Shown here piece by piece: positions 29,212 to 38,043 of a DNA stretch of 64,000 nt. How positions within the stretch are numbered: position 1 is the stretch's first letter; every line of letters starts with the position of its first letter. A model generated the notes under the pieces. It made no database searches and was not told the origin of the DNA. It saw nothing but the letters and a program-made list of their open reading frames with translations. A program made the translations under genes and the position numbers. Source of the DNA: Mesorhizobium sp. M1E.F.Ca.ET.045.02.1.1 (lineage in GTDB: Bacteria; Pseudomonadota; Alphaproteobacteria; Rhizobiales; Rhizobiaceae); assembly GCF_003952485.1 (NCBI RefSeq), contig NZ_CP034447.1, positions 5,222,501 through 5,286,500 on the forward strand, written 5' to 3'.

Positions 29212-30677
29212 GCCAGACGATCTCCGATCAGGAACTGCAGCGCGCGGTCGAGCCGGATATGCGACAAAGAAAGCGTGACGCCTTCGGCCGTGCGCTCGAG
29301 CTTCGGCGGACGGAACCGCACGAAGCGGATCGCCGGTTCGTTGTTTTCCGGCTGCGATCCGGAAAGGTCGAATACAGCATCAACTTTCTCCGGCAAGTCA
29401 CCGGGAAATATGGCCGTTTCGGTTTTGCCGTCGAATGTTTCGCCGTCGATCTTCTCGTCTTTCAGCGGCGTGCCGATGATCACCGGCAATGTCTCGCGGC
29501 CTTGCTTGACCGTTCCCTCGCGGGTCGAGCGCACCGCCGCCATGGCGACCACGTCGACATCGGCGCCGCTGAAATTGGCTCGCGCGACGGCCCGGTCCGC
29601 CAGCCTGCGCACGATGGCCTGCAGCCGGTCATGGCTTTCATGGTGCAGTTGGTCGGCCTTGGTCGCCGCCACCAGGATGCGGTCGATGCGCCTGGAAAGC
29701 AGGTCGGTGACGAAATTGCCCCGGCCGGGCCGAAAACAGGAGAGGATTTCCGTGACGGCCCGTTCGAGATCGGCCATGGCGGCCGGGCCGGCGTTGAGCG
29801 CCTGCATGGCGTCGATCAGCACGATCTGCCGGTCGAGGCGGGTGATGTGCTCGCGAAAGAACGGTTTCACGACATGCGTCTTGTAGGCCTCGTAGCGCCG
29901 CTCCATCATCGCCTGCAGCGATCCGGAGCGCCGCCGTTCGGACAACCTCGTCAGCGGGGCGAAGGTCAGCGCGGGCGAGCCTTCGAGATCGCCCGGCATC
30001 AGGAAGCGACCAGGCGGCAGCGTGGAGAGCGCTCGCTCGTCGAGCTTGCAGGCCTTGAGATAAGCGGCGAAGCTTTCGGCGAGGTGGCGCGCCGTCATCT
30101 CGTCGGCGTCGGCGTCCGGATTGATGGCGCAAGCCAGTTCGCGCCATGCCTGCGAAAGGTCGGAGCGCACGGGCAGGGCCGCCAACTCGACCGCCTCGCG
30201 CGAAAAATCGGCGAAGGATTTGCCGAGAAGCGGCAGGTCGAGCAGCCATTCGCCGGGATAATCGACGATATCGACCGACAGCTTTCCGGCCGAAAACAGG
30301 CGGTTCCAGCCGGAGGCCGATTCGTATTCGATGGTAAGCCTCAATTCGGAAATGGCACGCGTCGAATCCGGCCAGACGCGGTCGTTGACCAGGGCAGCGA
30401 TGTGGTCCTCGTACTGGAAGCGCGGAACGGCGTCGTCCGGTTGCTCCTCGAGGAAGGCGCGGGCGATGCGGCCGGACTTCTGCGCCTCGAACAGCGGCAG
30501 CCGCCCGCCATGGATCAGGTTGTGGACCAAAGCGGAGATGAAAACCGTCTTGCCGGCACGGGAGAGGCCGGTGACGCCGAGGCGCAGCGATGGAGAGAAG
30601 AGCCCGGCGGCGCGGCCCGACAATGTGTCGAGCGCAATTCTCGCCTCGTCGGTAAAGGTGGTCAGTGATGGTGCCAA
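29208..30677 (-). CDS. YcjX family (DUF463) P-loop protein
   Basis: A 489-aa DUF463 protein, a predicted P-loop GTPase. Walker A is GLSRAGKT at about residue 35, with VDIVDYPGEWLLDLPLL in the switch/Walker B region and ATKADQLH as a G4-like motif. It is translationally coupled to the YcjF gene. The role is unknown beyond association with envelope stress in enterics. Confidence 0.88.
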   Translation of the reverse strand: MAPSLTTFTDEARIALDTLSGRAAGLFSPSLRLGVTGLSRAGKTVFISALVHNLIHGGRLPLFEAQKSGRIARAFLEEQPDDAVPRFQYEDHIAALVNDRVWPDSTRAISELRLTIEYESASGWNRLFSAGKLSVDIVDYPGEWLLDLPLLGKSFADFSREAVELAALPVRSDLSQAWRELACAINPDADADEMTARHLAESFAAYLKACKLDERALSTLPPGRFLMPGDLEGSPALTFAPLTRLSERRRSGSLQAMMERRYEAYKTHVVKPFFREHITRLDRQIVLIDAMQALNAGPAAMADLERAVTEILSCFRPGRGNFVTDLLSRRIDRILVAATKADQLHHESHDRLQAIVRRLADRAVARANFSGADVDVVAMAAVRSTREGTVKQGRETLPVIIGTPLKDEKIDGETFDGKTETAIFPGDLPEKVDAVFDLSGSQPENNEPAIRFVRFRPPKLERTAEGVTLSLSHIRLDRALQFLIGDRLA

Positions 30678-30740
30678 ATCTGCCTCTGGGTCGCCCGTCA
30701 GGGGCCGATATAGGCGCTGGAGCCGCCGTTTGTAATGGCG

Positions 30741-31244
30741 TCAGAGATCGGCGGGGGTGAGAAAGGCTTCGAGATAGCCGTTGCCCTGAGCCGCCTCGGC
30801 GAGATTGCCGGGAAAACGCACGACGGCGAGGCCGGAGGTGGGAAAGCCATGGTTTAGCGTGCCGCGCGCGGCCTCGTCGCCGTCGCCGGATACCGCCATG
30901 GCGAGATCCTCCGTCATGGGATTGTGGCCGATCACCAGCAAGGAGCCGGCCCCGCCATTCTTGCGGATGATGTCGAGATAGCCGGCCGCATCCTCGCTGT
31001 AGAGTGTGTCGAAGAACATGACCCGACCGGTGTCGGTGCGGCCCGCCAGGCCTTCCAGCGTCTGCCGCGCCCGCTTGGCATTGGAACAGAGCGTGATATC
31101 CGGCACATAATTGCGGGCCCGCATGGCATCGCCCATCACCTCGGCATCGGCCATGCCCGATTCGTCGAGCGGACGATCGAAATCGCGCACACCGGGCAGC
31201 GCCCATCCGGCCTTGGCATGCCTCAATAGATAAAGTCTGCTCAA
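30741..31244 (-). CDS. SixA-type phosphohistidine phosphatase
   Basis: A 167-aa histidine phosphatase superfamily protein. It has LLRHAKAGW with the nucleophile histidine near residue 8, and LVIGHNPM with the second histidine. SixA removes phosphate from Hpt domains and from PTSNtr. An Hpt protein and CckA are encoded in this window, but direct action on them is inference only. Confidence 0.87.
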   Translation of the reverse strand: MSRLYLLRHAKAGWALPGVRDFDRPLDESGMADAEVMGDAMRARNYVPDITLCSNAKRARQTLEGLAGRTDTGRVMFFDTLYSEDAAGYLDIIRKNGGAGSLLVIGHNPMTEDLAMAVSGDGDEAARGTLNHGFPTSGLAVVRFPGNLAEAAQGNGYLEAFLTPADL

Positions 31245-31429
31245 CCGGACCCTCGTGGTGCTGACCTCGCAGCGCGATTAGTCACCAGAACGGTGTCAAG
31301 CACAATGGTCGACAGCCAGCAACGGCACCGAATCATGGATGAATTCGATCCAAGCCGTTCAAACAAAGGAGGCGGCGAGGCGCCATCGGTGCGAGACTAA
31401 CAAATGCGTGAAACTGTTATCGTTTACGC

Positions 31430-31458
31430 TTGTGCAGGGCCTTGTCGACGAATATATA
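31430..31458 (+). promoter_or_regulatory. Candidate sigma-70-type promoter of dksA
   Basis: TTGTGC, 17-base spacer and TATATA, about 32 bp before the dksA ATG. It was found by eye. Confidence 0.4.
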
Positions 31459-31490
31459 GGCGCCAAATTTGGGGTTGTTGGGTGAGTCGA

Positions 31491-31907
31491 ATGAACGATA
31501 TCGCTACCGCCGATTACGTACCCTCCGAAGACGAGCCGTTCATGAACGAACGGCAGAAATCTTACTTTCGCATGAAGCTTATCACCTGGAAGAACGATAT
31601 CCTCCGGGAAGCGCGTGAAACCCTCGAAATCCTCCAGCAAGAAAACGCCAATCATCCCGACCTAGCCGACCGCGCCTCTTCCGAAACCGACCGTGCCATC
31701 GAATTGCGTGCTCGCGATCGCCAACGCAAGCTCATCTCGAAAATCGATTCCGCGCTGCAGCGCATCGACGAAGGCACCTACGGCTATTGCGAGGAAACCG
31801 GCGAGCCGATCGCGCTGAAGCGGCTCGACGCCCGCCCCATCGCGACGCTGTCGATCGAAGCGCAGGAGCGTCACGAGCGCCGCGAGAAGGTCTACCGCGA
31901 CGACTGA
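31491..31907 (+). CDS. dksA: RNA polymerase-binding transcription factor DksA, single-cysteine type
   Basis: A 138-aa protein with a long coiled-coil hairpin (residues about 20-95) followed by a zinc-finger-like globular region. It keeps the coiled-coil tip region and YGYCEETGEPI but has only this one cysteine of the usual four, so classical zinc binding is lost. DksA potentiates ppGpp at RNA polymerase. Similar cysteine-poor DksA is known in Rhodobacter. ATG 31491 is supported by GGGTGAG upstream. A terminator follows. Confidence 0.9.
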   Translation: MNDIATADYVPSEDEPFMNERQKSYFRMKLITWKNDILREARETLEILQQENANHPDLADRASSETDRAIELRARDRQRKLISKIDSALQRIDEGTYGYCEETGEPIALKRLDARPIATLSIEAQERHERREKVYRDD

Positions 31908-31929
31908 TGCAGGCAGGCTGGAATTTGTG

Positions 31930-31961
31930 AAAATGGCCGGGATTCCCGGCCATTTTGTTTT
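31930..31961 (+). terminator. Rho-independent terminator of dksA
   Basis: A 12-bp perfect stem aaaatggccggg / cccggccatttt with a 3-base loop, followed by gtttt, 22 bp after the stop. Confidence 0.88.
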
Positions 31962-32017
31962 GAGGAGCTTTTTGCCGGAAAGTGTTGGAGAACGGGCGTC
32001 CGCCGATTGCAGCGCGG

Positions 32018-32120
32018 CTGGAACGGTTCAGCGGTTCTTGGAATCGCTGAACTGCTCCAACCGTTTGTTTTCACGCAATTCCGGACGGAAAACCGCTACG
32101 CACTTTTCCTGGAATTGCTC
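32018..32120 (+). repeat. Complete two-palindrome mosaic element
   Basis: The first palindrome has gttcagcg / cgctgaac arms (32026-32052). A TTTGTTTT linker follows, then the second module 32073-32120 with gcaattcc / ggaattgc ends and the core AAAACCGCTACGCAC. It lies between convergent dksA and the FliO-like gene. Confidence 0.75.
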
Positions 32121-32138
32121 TCGAAGGCCGTTGCCGGA

Positions 32139-32849
32139 TCAGCGCTTGTGGCTGGCAAGCTCGCCGAGAAGCTTGGTCATCTCGTCATCGAGCGAAGGCT
32201 TGGCCGCCGGCGTTCCGGTCGCCGGCTTGGGGTGCGACTCGTCCAGCGATGCCTCGAGTTCGTGCATCAGCGTGTCGTCGATCGAATCGTTGGAGGGCGG
32301 CGGCGGGGAATGCCGGACGCTGCCGTTGCCCGTTCCATAGGCGGGGAGCGGCATGACTTTCGCGGTGGCCGGGTGGGTCGGCGCAACCGGCCTGGGCGCG
32401 GGGCTCGCCGTACGCGGGCGGGCGGGCTCGGCGACTGGAGCTGGCGCTGGTGACTGCCTTGCGGGTGCGGGCACCGGCTGAGGCGCGCGCGGGCGAGGGG
32501 CGGCAGCCTGTTGCTGGCCGCTGTCGCCAGTCAGCGCCGGACGGCGGGGCGCTGCCAGCCTTATGTCGCGCTCGACCACGACATCCGTCGGACCGCCGAT
32601 CAGGATCAGGTGCTCGATATCGTCGCGCCGCACCAGAACAAGCCTGCGATGGCTGTCGACGGCGGTAGCGTCCATGACGGCGAGCCGCGTCTTGCGGTTC
32701 CTGCCGCCGGCAACGAAAGTGCCGAATGTCAGGTTGCGGACGACCTTGATGACGAGAAGGACGACGACCAGCAGGATAAGGGCTGCAAACGTCCACAGGA
32801 TTGCAGCGACATAACCCGGACCCGCCACGCTATCCAGCCACTGCAGCAT
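32139..32849 (-). CDS. FliO-like membrane protein with proline-rich tail
   Basis: A 236-aa protein. One TM helix (about residues 15-38, AAILWTFAALILLVVVLLVI) is followed by a FliO/MopB-like domain (TRLAVMDATAVDSHRRLVLV, ILIGG), then a long Pro/Ala-rich linker and a short acidic helical tail. FliO assists flagellar export-gate assembly, but no flagellar genes are nearby, so it may be a FliO-domain paralogue. ATG 32849 is used; TTG 32861 has a better-spaced AGGAAGG and is an alternative. Confidence 0.75.
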   Translation of the reverse strand: MLQWLDSVAGPGYVAAILWTFAALILLVVVLLVIKVVRNLTFGTFVAGGRNRKTRLAVMDATAVDSHRRLVLVRRDDIEHLILIGGPTDVVVERDIRLAAPRRPALTGDSGQQQAAAPRPRAPQPVPAPARQSPAPAPVAEPARPRTASPAPRPVAPTHPATAKVMPLPAYGTGNGSVRHSPPPPSNDSIDDTLMHELEASLDESHPKPATGTPAAKPSLDDEMTKLLGELASHKR

Positions 32850-33071
32850 CGGTGCACCCAATCGCCTTCCTGAGGTGACGCGACACTAGACCGTTGGGAC
32901 TAGCGACCGCAAGTTCGCATCACTCATCGTGAACAGTTTGAAACATGAATCGGTTGGCCCGGCGTCATTTTTATCTGACATTTGCCGCCAAGGCCTTTTC
33001 CGCTACAGGAGAATGTGATTCAACCGGCCCGTTCGCGGGTGTCGGGCACCGGAATCACGAACAGGGGGCAC

Positions 33072-35651
33072 ATGGCCAAGGAAACGCGCGGCGATTTCTA
33101 TCCGGTACCGATCGTCGACCAGAACACGCGTCCGGGTGCCGTCACCAGGCTCATCGTCTTCATCGTCGTTCTGACCGGCGCCGCAATTGTCTTCGGACTG
33201 TTCCGCGAGCGTCTGGGCGATCCGTTCCTGCTCGGCATGCTGGGCGTGCTCGCGATGATCGGCGTCGGCTTTCTGTTCGCCACCGCGATCGGCTTCGTGC
33301 AGATCGCGCCGCGCTCGACCAGCGACGAACTGTCGAAAGCCTTCGTCGATTCAATGTCTCAAGGTCTGCTGGTCACCGACACCAAGGGTCGGGTCGTCTA
33401 TGCCAACCGGGCCTATGCCGACATGACAGGCGCCGCATCGGCGACTGATTTGAAGACGGTCGAGGGCCTGCTTTCCGACGTTCCCGAGGCCTCGATGACC
33501 ATCTATCGGTTGGCCTCCGGACTGCGCGACGGTCAGGCCGGCGACGGTGAATTCCGGCTGGCGCAGTCGATCAAGCCCGGGGCCGAGCCTGGCGCGCGCT
33601 GGTACCGCGCCCGCGCCCGCGCTTTCAGCGTGCCGGGCGAGCGGCTGCCGATGCTCGCCTGGCAGATCGCGGACATCTCGCAGGAGCGGGCGGAGCAGGA
33701 GCGGTTCTTCCTCGACCTGCAAAAAGCGATAGACCACCTCGACCACGCGCCGGCCGGCTTCTTCTCCGCCGACCAGGAGGGCCGCGTCACCTACATCAAC
33801 GCGACGCTCGCCGAATGGCTGGGCATCGACCTTGCCAGCTTCACTCCAGGCGCGGTGACGCTGCCGGAAATCGTCGCCGGCGACGGCATGGCGCTCGTCC
33901 GCTCGGTCAAGGCTGATCCCGGCACCACGCGCAACGCCGTCATCGACCTCGATCTCACGACAATGAGCGGCCAGGCGCTGCCGGTCCGCTTCATGCACCG
34001 CGTTTCGGCGAGCCGCGAGGGGGTGAACGGGCCGACCCGGACCATCGTGCTCAACCGCACCCAGGGCGAAGACGCTTCCGCCGATCTGCGCGCCTCGGAG
34101 GTCCGTTTCACCCGCTTCTTCAACTCGACGCCGATGGCGATTGCCGGCGTCGATGCCAGCGGACGCATCCTGCGCACCAACGCGCCGTTCCTGTCGCTGT
34201 TTTCATCCGTCGTCGACCGCGACGCCGTCGACCGGCGTGTGCGCTTCGAGAGCGTCGTGCATGAGCGCGACCGGCCGGCCTTTGCCGCCGCCTTCGAAAA
34301 GGCGCGACAGCGCCAGGCCAACATCGAGCCGATCGACTCGCTGCTGCCCGGCAATGACGAGCGCCACATCCGCTTCTACGTCAACGCTGTGGCCGACAGC
34401 GCCGGCGCCGAGGGGGCTGAGGAGTCGGCCATCGTCTACGCGGTCGAGACCACCGAACAGAAGGCGCTCGAGGGCCAGATGGCGCAGAGCCAGAAAATGC
34501 AGGCGGTCGGCCAGCTCGCCGGCGGCATCGCGCACGACTTCAACAACGTGCTCACCGCCATCATCATGGCATCAGACCTTTTGCTCACCAACCACCGTCC
34601 GTCGGATCCGTCCTTCCCCGACATCATGAACATCAAGCAGAACGCCAACCGCGCGGCGTCTCTGGTGCGACAATTGCTCGCCTTCTCGCGCAAGCAGACG
34701 CTGCGCCCGGAAGTGCTCAATCTGACCGATGTCCTGGCCGACCTCAGAATGCTGCTCGCCCGCCTCGTCGGCAACGACATCCGCCTGAAGATCGACCATG
34801 GTCGCGATCTGTGGCCGGTCAAGGTCGACATCGGCCAGTTCGAGCAGGTGGTGGTCAATCTCGCCGTCAATGCGCGCGACGCGATGCCCGCCGGCGGGGA
34901 CCTTACGGTGCGCACCCGCAACGTCACGGGCGAGGAGTGCAAATCCTTTGCCTACCGGGAGCTCACGCCGGCCGATTATGTGCTGGTCGAGGTCGAGGAT
35001 ACCGGCAGCGGCATCGCGCCGGACGTACTGAAGAAGATCTTCGAGCCGTTCTTCACCACCAAGGAGGTCGGCAAGGGGACGGGCCTCGGCCTGTCGATGG
35101 TCTACGGCATCATCAAGCAGACCGGCGGCTTCATCTATTGCGATTCCGAGGTCGGCAAGGGGACGGTGTTCCGCATTTTCCTGCCGCGCCACGTCGCGGA
35201 GGTGAAGAAGGCGAGCGAGCCTGTCGAGACGGCGGCCGCCGCGGTGCCGGCCAAGCCGGTCGACACGGTGAAGGATCTCTCCGGTTCGGCCACGGTGCTT
35301 CTGGTCGAGGACGAGGATGCCGTCCGCATGGGCGGCGTCAGGGCGCTGACCTCGCGCGGCTACACCGTTCACGAAGCGTCCTCCGGCGTCGAGGCGCTGG
35401 AGGTCTTCGAGGCTCTCGGCGGCAAGGTCGACATCGTCGTGTCCGATGTGGTGATGCCGGAAATGGACGGACCGACGCTGCTCGGCGAGTTGCGCAAGCG
35501 CCAGCCGGATATCAAGTTCGTCTTCGTCTCCGGTTATGCAGAGGACGCCTTCGCCAAAAACCTGCCTGCCGACGCGCATTTCGGGTTCCTGCCCAAACCC
35601 TTCTCGCTCAAGCAACTGGCGACCATCGTCAAGGATGTGCTGGAATCCTAA
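33072..35651 (+). CDS. cckA: Cell-cycle hybrid histidine kinase CckA
   Basis: An 860-aa hybrid kinase. Two TM helices lie at about residues 20-75, and PAS-type sensor domains at about 90-470. HisKA follows with [14 protein letters not shown] (phospho-accepting His488), then HATPase_c with [17 protein letters not shown] and [14 protein letters not shown], and a C-terminal receiver with Asp792 in [11 protein letters not shown]. CckA feeds phosphate through ChpT to the master regulator CtrA and controls the cell cycle in alphaproteobacteria. ATG 33072 follows CAGGGGG; an upstream in-frame start adds a non-conserved stretch. Confidence 0.93.
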   Translation: MAKETRGDFYPVPIVDQNTRPGAVTRLIVFIVVLTGAAIVFGLFRERLGDPFLLGMLGVLAMIGVGFLFATAIGFVQIAPRSTSDELSKAFVDSMSQGLLVTDTKGRVVYANRAYADMTGAASATDLKTVEGLLSDVPEASMTIYRLASGLRDGQAGDGEFRLAQSIKPGAEPGARWYRARARAFSVPGERLPMLAWQIADISQERAEQERFFLDLQKAIDHLDHAPAGFFSADQEGRVTYINATLAEWLGIDLASFTPGAVTLPEIVAGDGMALVRSVKADPGTTRNAVIDLDLTTMSGQALPVRFMHRVSASREGVNGPTRTIVLNRTQGEDASADLRASEVRFTRFFNSTPMAIAGVDASGRILRTNAPFLSLFSSVVDRDAVDRRVRFESVVHERDRPAFAAAFEKARQRQANIEPIDSLLPGNDERHIRFYVNAVADSAGAEGAEESAIVYAVETTEQKALEGQMAQSQKMQAVGQLAGGIAHDFNNVLTAIIMASDLLLTNHRPSDPSFPDIMNIKQNANRAASLVRQLLAFSRKQTLRPEVLNLTDVLADLRMLLARLVGNDIRLKIDHGRDLWPVKVDIGQFEQVVVNLAVNARDAMPAGGDLTVRTRNVTGEECKSFAYRELTPADYVLVEVEDTGSGIAPDVLKKIFEPFFTTKEVGKGTGLGLSMVYGIIKQTGGFIYCDSEVGKGTVFRIFLPRHVAEVKKASEPVETAAAAVPAKPVDTVKDLSGSATVLLVEDEDAVRMGGVRALTSRGYTVHEASSGVEALEVFEALGGKVDIVVSDVVMPEMDGPTLLGELRKRQPDIKFVFVSGYAEDAFAKNLPADAHFGFLPKPFSLKQLATIVKDVLES

Positions 35652-35728
35652 AACAGCAACCGCTTGCACATTGCGGCGACCCTGCCATGATGATGGAGAC
35701 GGGGTAAGTTGCATGACAGGGAGTTAGC

Positions 35729-36436
35729 GTGACGCCGCACATCGAGGCGGGCAGGGGCGACTATGCCGGAACGGTGCTGTTGCCGGGCGATCCCGAGCGC
35801 GCCCAATGGATGGCGGAAACCTTTCTCGAGGCGCCGCGCTGCGTCAATCGCCGCCGGGGCGCCCTTGGCTTCACCGGCCGGTATCGCGGCAAACCGGTCA
35901 GCATCCATGCAACCGGCATCGGCGTCTCTTCCTTCCTCATCTATGCCCATGAGCTGCTGGACTATCATGGCGTGAAGACGCTGATCCGCACAGGAACATG
36001 CGGCGCCCTGACCGAGGAAGTGCCGTTACGCGGCGTCGTCGTTTCCAGTGCCGTCCGCGCCGAGGGTGCAATCAGCGGGCAGGTCTTCGGGCTGTACCAG
36101 CCGGCCGGCCCGGATCAGGCGCTGCATGCGCTGGCGCTGCGGCGGGCCGCCGATCTCGGCATCGCCTGCAGCGCGGGGCTCACGGTCTGCAGCGACGTGT
36201 TCTATCATCCCGACGGCCGCGCGCGTTTCGACGAGTTCAGGGCGCTCGGCGCGCTGGCGGTCGACATGGAAACCAGCGCGCTCTACCGCATCTCGGCGCA
36301 GTTCGGCGCGCGCGCCCTGTCGCTGCTGACTGTGGTCGACCACGTCGCCACCGGCGAGCAGACCGATTATTCCGAACGCCAGGCGCTGTTCACCGACATG
36401 ACACGGCTGGCGCTCGAAGTGGCCGCGAGCAGCTAG
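35729..36436 (+). CDS. deoD: DeoD-type purine nucleoside phosphorylase
   Basis: A 235-aa enzyme that splits purine (deoxy)nucleosides with phosphate. Motifs are LLPGDPERAQWMAE, IRTGTCGAL, ADM-type VDMETSALY and TVVDHVATGE, typical of the hexameric DeoD class. The start is GTG 35729 after AGGGAG. It overlaps the convergent ribbon-helix-helix gene by four bases. Confidence 0.9.
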   Translation: MTPHIEAGRGDYAGTVLLPGDPERAQWMAETFLEAPRCVNRRRGALGFTGRYRGKPVSIHATGIGVSSFLIYAHELLDYHGVKTLIRTGTCGALTEEVPLRGVVVSSAVRAEGAISGQVFGLYQPAGPDQALHALALRRAADLGIACSAGLTVCSDVFYHPDGRARFDEFRALGALAVDMETSALYRISAQFGARALSLLTVVDHVATGEQTDYSERQALFTDMTRLALEVAASS

Positions 36437-36738
36437 GCGGCCACCTGTTTCAGCGCTGCCTGCTCCTGCACCGCTGGTCGGTGACCGCGCAGATAGAGCG
36501 CGCAGGTCGTGCGCAGCATCGAAGCGAAGTTCGGGATCTGGCCGTTGATCTCGATCGCCTCGTCATAGAGGGTCGAGATGAATTTGGGCGTCGTCAGGCC
36601 CTGGCTTTCGGCGATCTCGTCGAGCAACGCCCAGAACGTCGCCTCTAGCTGGATGCTCGTCGAATGCCCGTCTATGCGGATCGACCGGTTGATCTGCCGG
36701 TTGCCTCCCGGATCCTGCCCGGCAAAGACCCTGCACAT
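36433..36738 (-). CDS. Ribbon-helix-helix domain protein
   Basis: A 101-aa protein of the rhizobial RHH_4-like type. The core reads RSIRIDGHSTSIQLEATFW, then ALLDEIAESQGL and FISTLYDEA. This is one beta strand plus two helices, a dimeric DNA-binding fold. No toxin partner is adjacent, so it is more likely a stand-alone regulator than an antitoxin. It shares CTAG with deoD at the 3' ends. Confidence 0.82.
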   Translation of the reverse strand: MCRVFAGQDPGGNRQINRSIRIDGHSTSIQLEATFWALLDEIAESQGLTTPKFISTLYDEAIEINGQIPNFASMLRTTCALYLRGHRPAVQEQAALKQVAA

Positions 36739-36974
36739 CGTTTTCCTCCCGTTCTTGTTGGTCTTGGGCGCCGATTGAGCGTTGGCGCCTCTTGAACACT
36801 GCCTGCGCTTGCATCTTCGGCCTGACGGCCAGTGACGGCAATCAGACTTTCGTCCTCAAAACCGGCGCGACACTAGCCGTTTTCCAGGCGCATGCGTGGT
36901 AATCGGCTGCCACCACCTTTTTTCGCCGGCGCGCATAATCGGCCTATAAAACACGAAAAGCTGCGGAGTCCGAT

Positions 36975-37370
36975 TTGGCGAAGGCGATCCACACCATGAT
37001 CCGGGTTCTCGACGAGGCCCGGTCCGTCGATTTCTACAGCAAGGCCTTCGGTCTCGACGTCGCGCAGCGGCTCGATTTCGAGACCTTCACGCTGATCTAT
37101 CTCAGCAACGCCGACTCTCCATTCGAGGTCGAGCTGACCGTGAACAAGGGGCGCACAGAACCCTACGCGCTGGGCGATGGCTACGGCCATCTCGCGCTCT
37201 CCGTCGTCGATCTCGACAGCGAGCACGATCGGCTCGGCGCGCTCGGATTCAATCCGAAGAAGATCGTGGAATTCAACCGCGACGGAGCGCTATTCGCCCG
37301 CTTCTTCTTCATCGAGGATCCCGACGGCTACAAGATCGAGGTCCTGCAGCGGGGAGGGCGCTTCCAATAG
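36975..37370 (+). CDS. VOC family protein, glyoxalase I-like
   Basis: A 131-aa vicinal-oxygen-chelate protein. HTMIRVLDEARSVDFYSKAFG opens with the first metal histidine, FEVELTVNKG and GYGHLALSV give the middle ligands, and FIEDPDGYKIEVLQ ends it. This pattern fits lactoylglutathione lyase. The start is TTG 36975 with GGAG seven bases upstream, because homology begins exactly there and no ATG or GTG is available. Confidence 0.87.
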   Translation: MAKAIHTMIRVLDEARSVDFYSKAFGLDVAQRLDFETFTLIYLSNADSPFEVELTVNKGRTEPYALGDGYGHLALSVVDLDSEHDRLGALGFNPKKIVEFNRDGALFARFFFIEDPDGYKIEVLQRGGRFQ

Positions 37371-37449
37371 GGGACAAATGCCGCGCGGACCGGCGCGGCG
37401 CCAGCAACGGCATCCGGGGAGGATGCGAACAGCAAGCAGGGAGGAAATT

Positions 37450-37995
37450 ATGGTCACGATCTATGAACGGAAGCCGCATGAGAGGCAGCTTGGCCTCTCG
37501 CGGCGCGAGCTTCTCAAACGCGGCGGTGCAGGTGCGCTGCTCATCATTTCGGGCACCGCCATCATTAGTCCCGAACATGCCTGGGGCCTGGAAACCTCGG
37601 CGCTGAAGCCCGAGACGATGGCGACGCTGATCCAGGTGGCGCGCGACATCTATCCGCACGACCAGGTACCGGACAAATACTATGCCATCGCCGTCAAGGG
37701 CCATGACGAGACCGCCGCCAAGGATCCGGCCTACAAGGAGCTGATCGAGAAGGGCGTCGCCGATCTCGACAAGAAGGCCGGCAAGGGTGGCTATCGCGCA
37801 CTTGGCTGGGAAGAGCAGCGGGTCGCGCTGCTGAAGGAGGTCGAGAAGACGCCGTTCTTCCAGGCGGTGCGCGGCGGCCTGGTCGTCAGCCTGTACAACC
37901 AGAAGGAGGTGTGGCCCATCTTCGGTTACGAGGGCGAATCCTTTTCCAAGGGCGGCTACATCGCGCGCGGCTTCGACGACATCGAGTGGCTCTGA
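37450..37995 (+). CDS. Gluconate 2-dehydrogenase subunit 3-family protein with Tat signal
   Basis: A 181-aa protein with a twin-arginine signal (LSRRELLKRGGAGALLIISG, residues about 19-38). The mature part matches the small subunit family (PF13618 type) of membrane dehydrogenases: LIQVARDIYPHDQVPDKYY, WPIFGYEGESFSKGGY. GAGGAA precedes ATG 37450. It lies 48 bp before a GMC oxidoreductase without a signal peptide, which it probably carries through the Tat system as a complex. Confidence 0.86.
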   Translation: MVTIYERKPHERQLGLSRRELLKRGGAGALLIISGTAIISPEHAWGLETSALKPETMATLIQVARDIYPHDQVPDKYYAIAVKGHDETAAKDPAYKELIEKGVADLDKKAGKGGYRALGWEEQRVALLKEVEKTPFFQAVRGGLVVSLYNQKEVWPIFGYEGESFSKGGYIARGFDDIEWL

Positions 37996-38043
37996 GCCGC
38001 TCTGTCCTTGAACCGCTTTTGACCGATTTCATGGGAGGAAACC

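Noticed and set aside
36433..36738. Antitoxin of a toxin-antitoxin pair (ribbon-helix-helix protein)
   Set aside because: No toxin-sized partner gene lies next to it; the neighbours are deoD and a glyoxalase-like gene.
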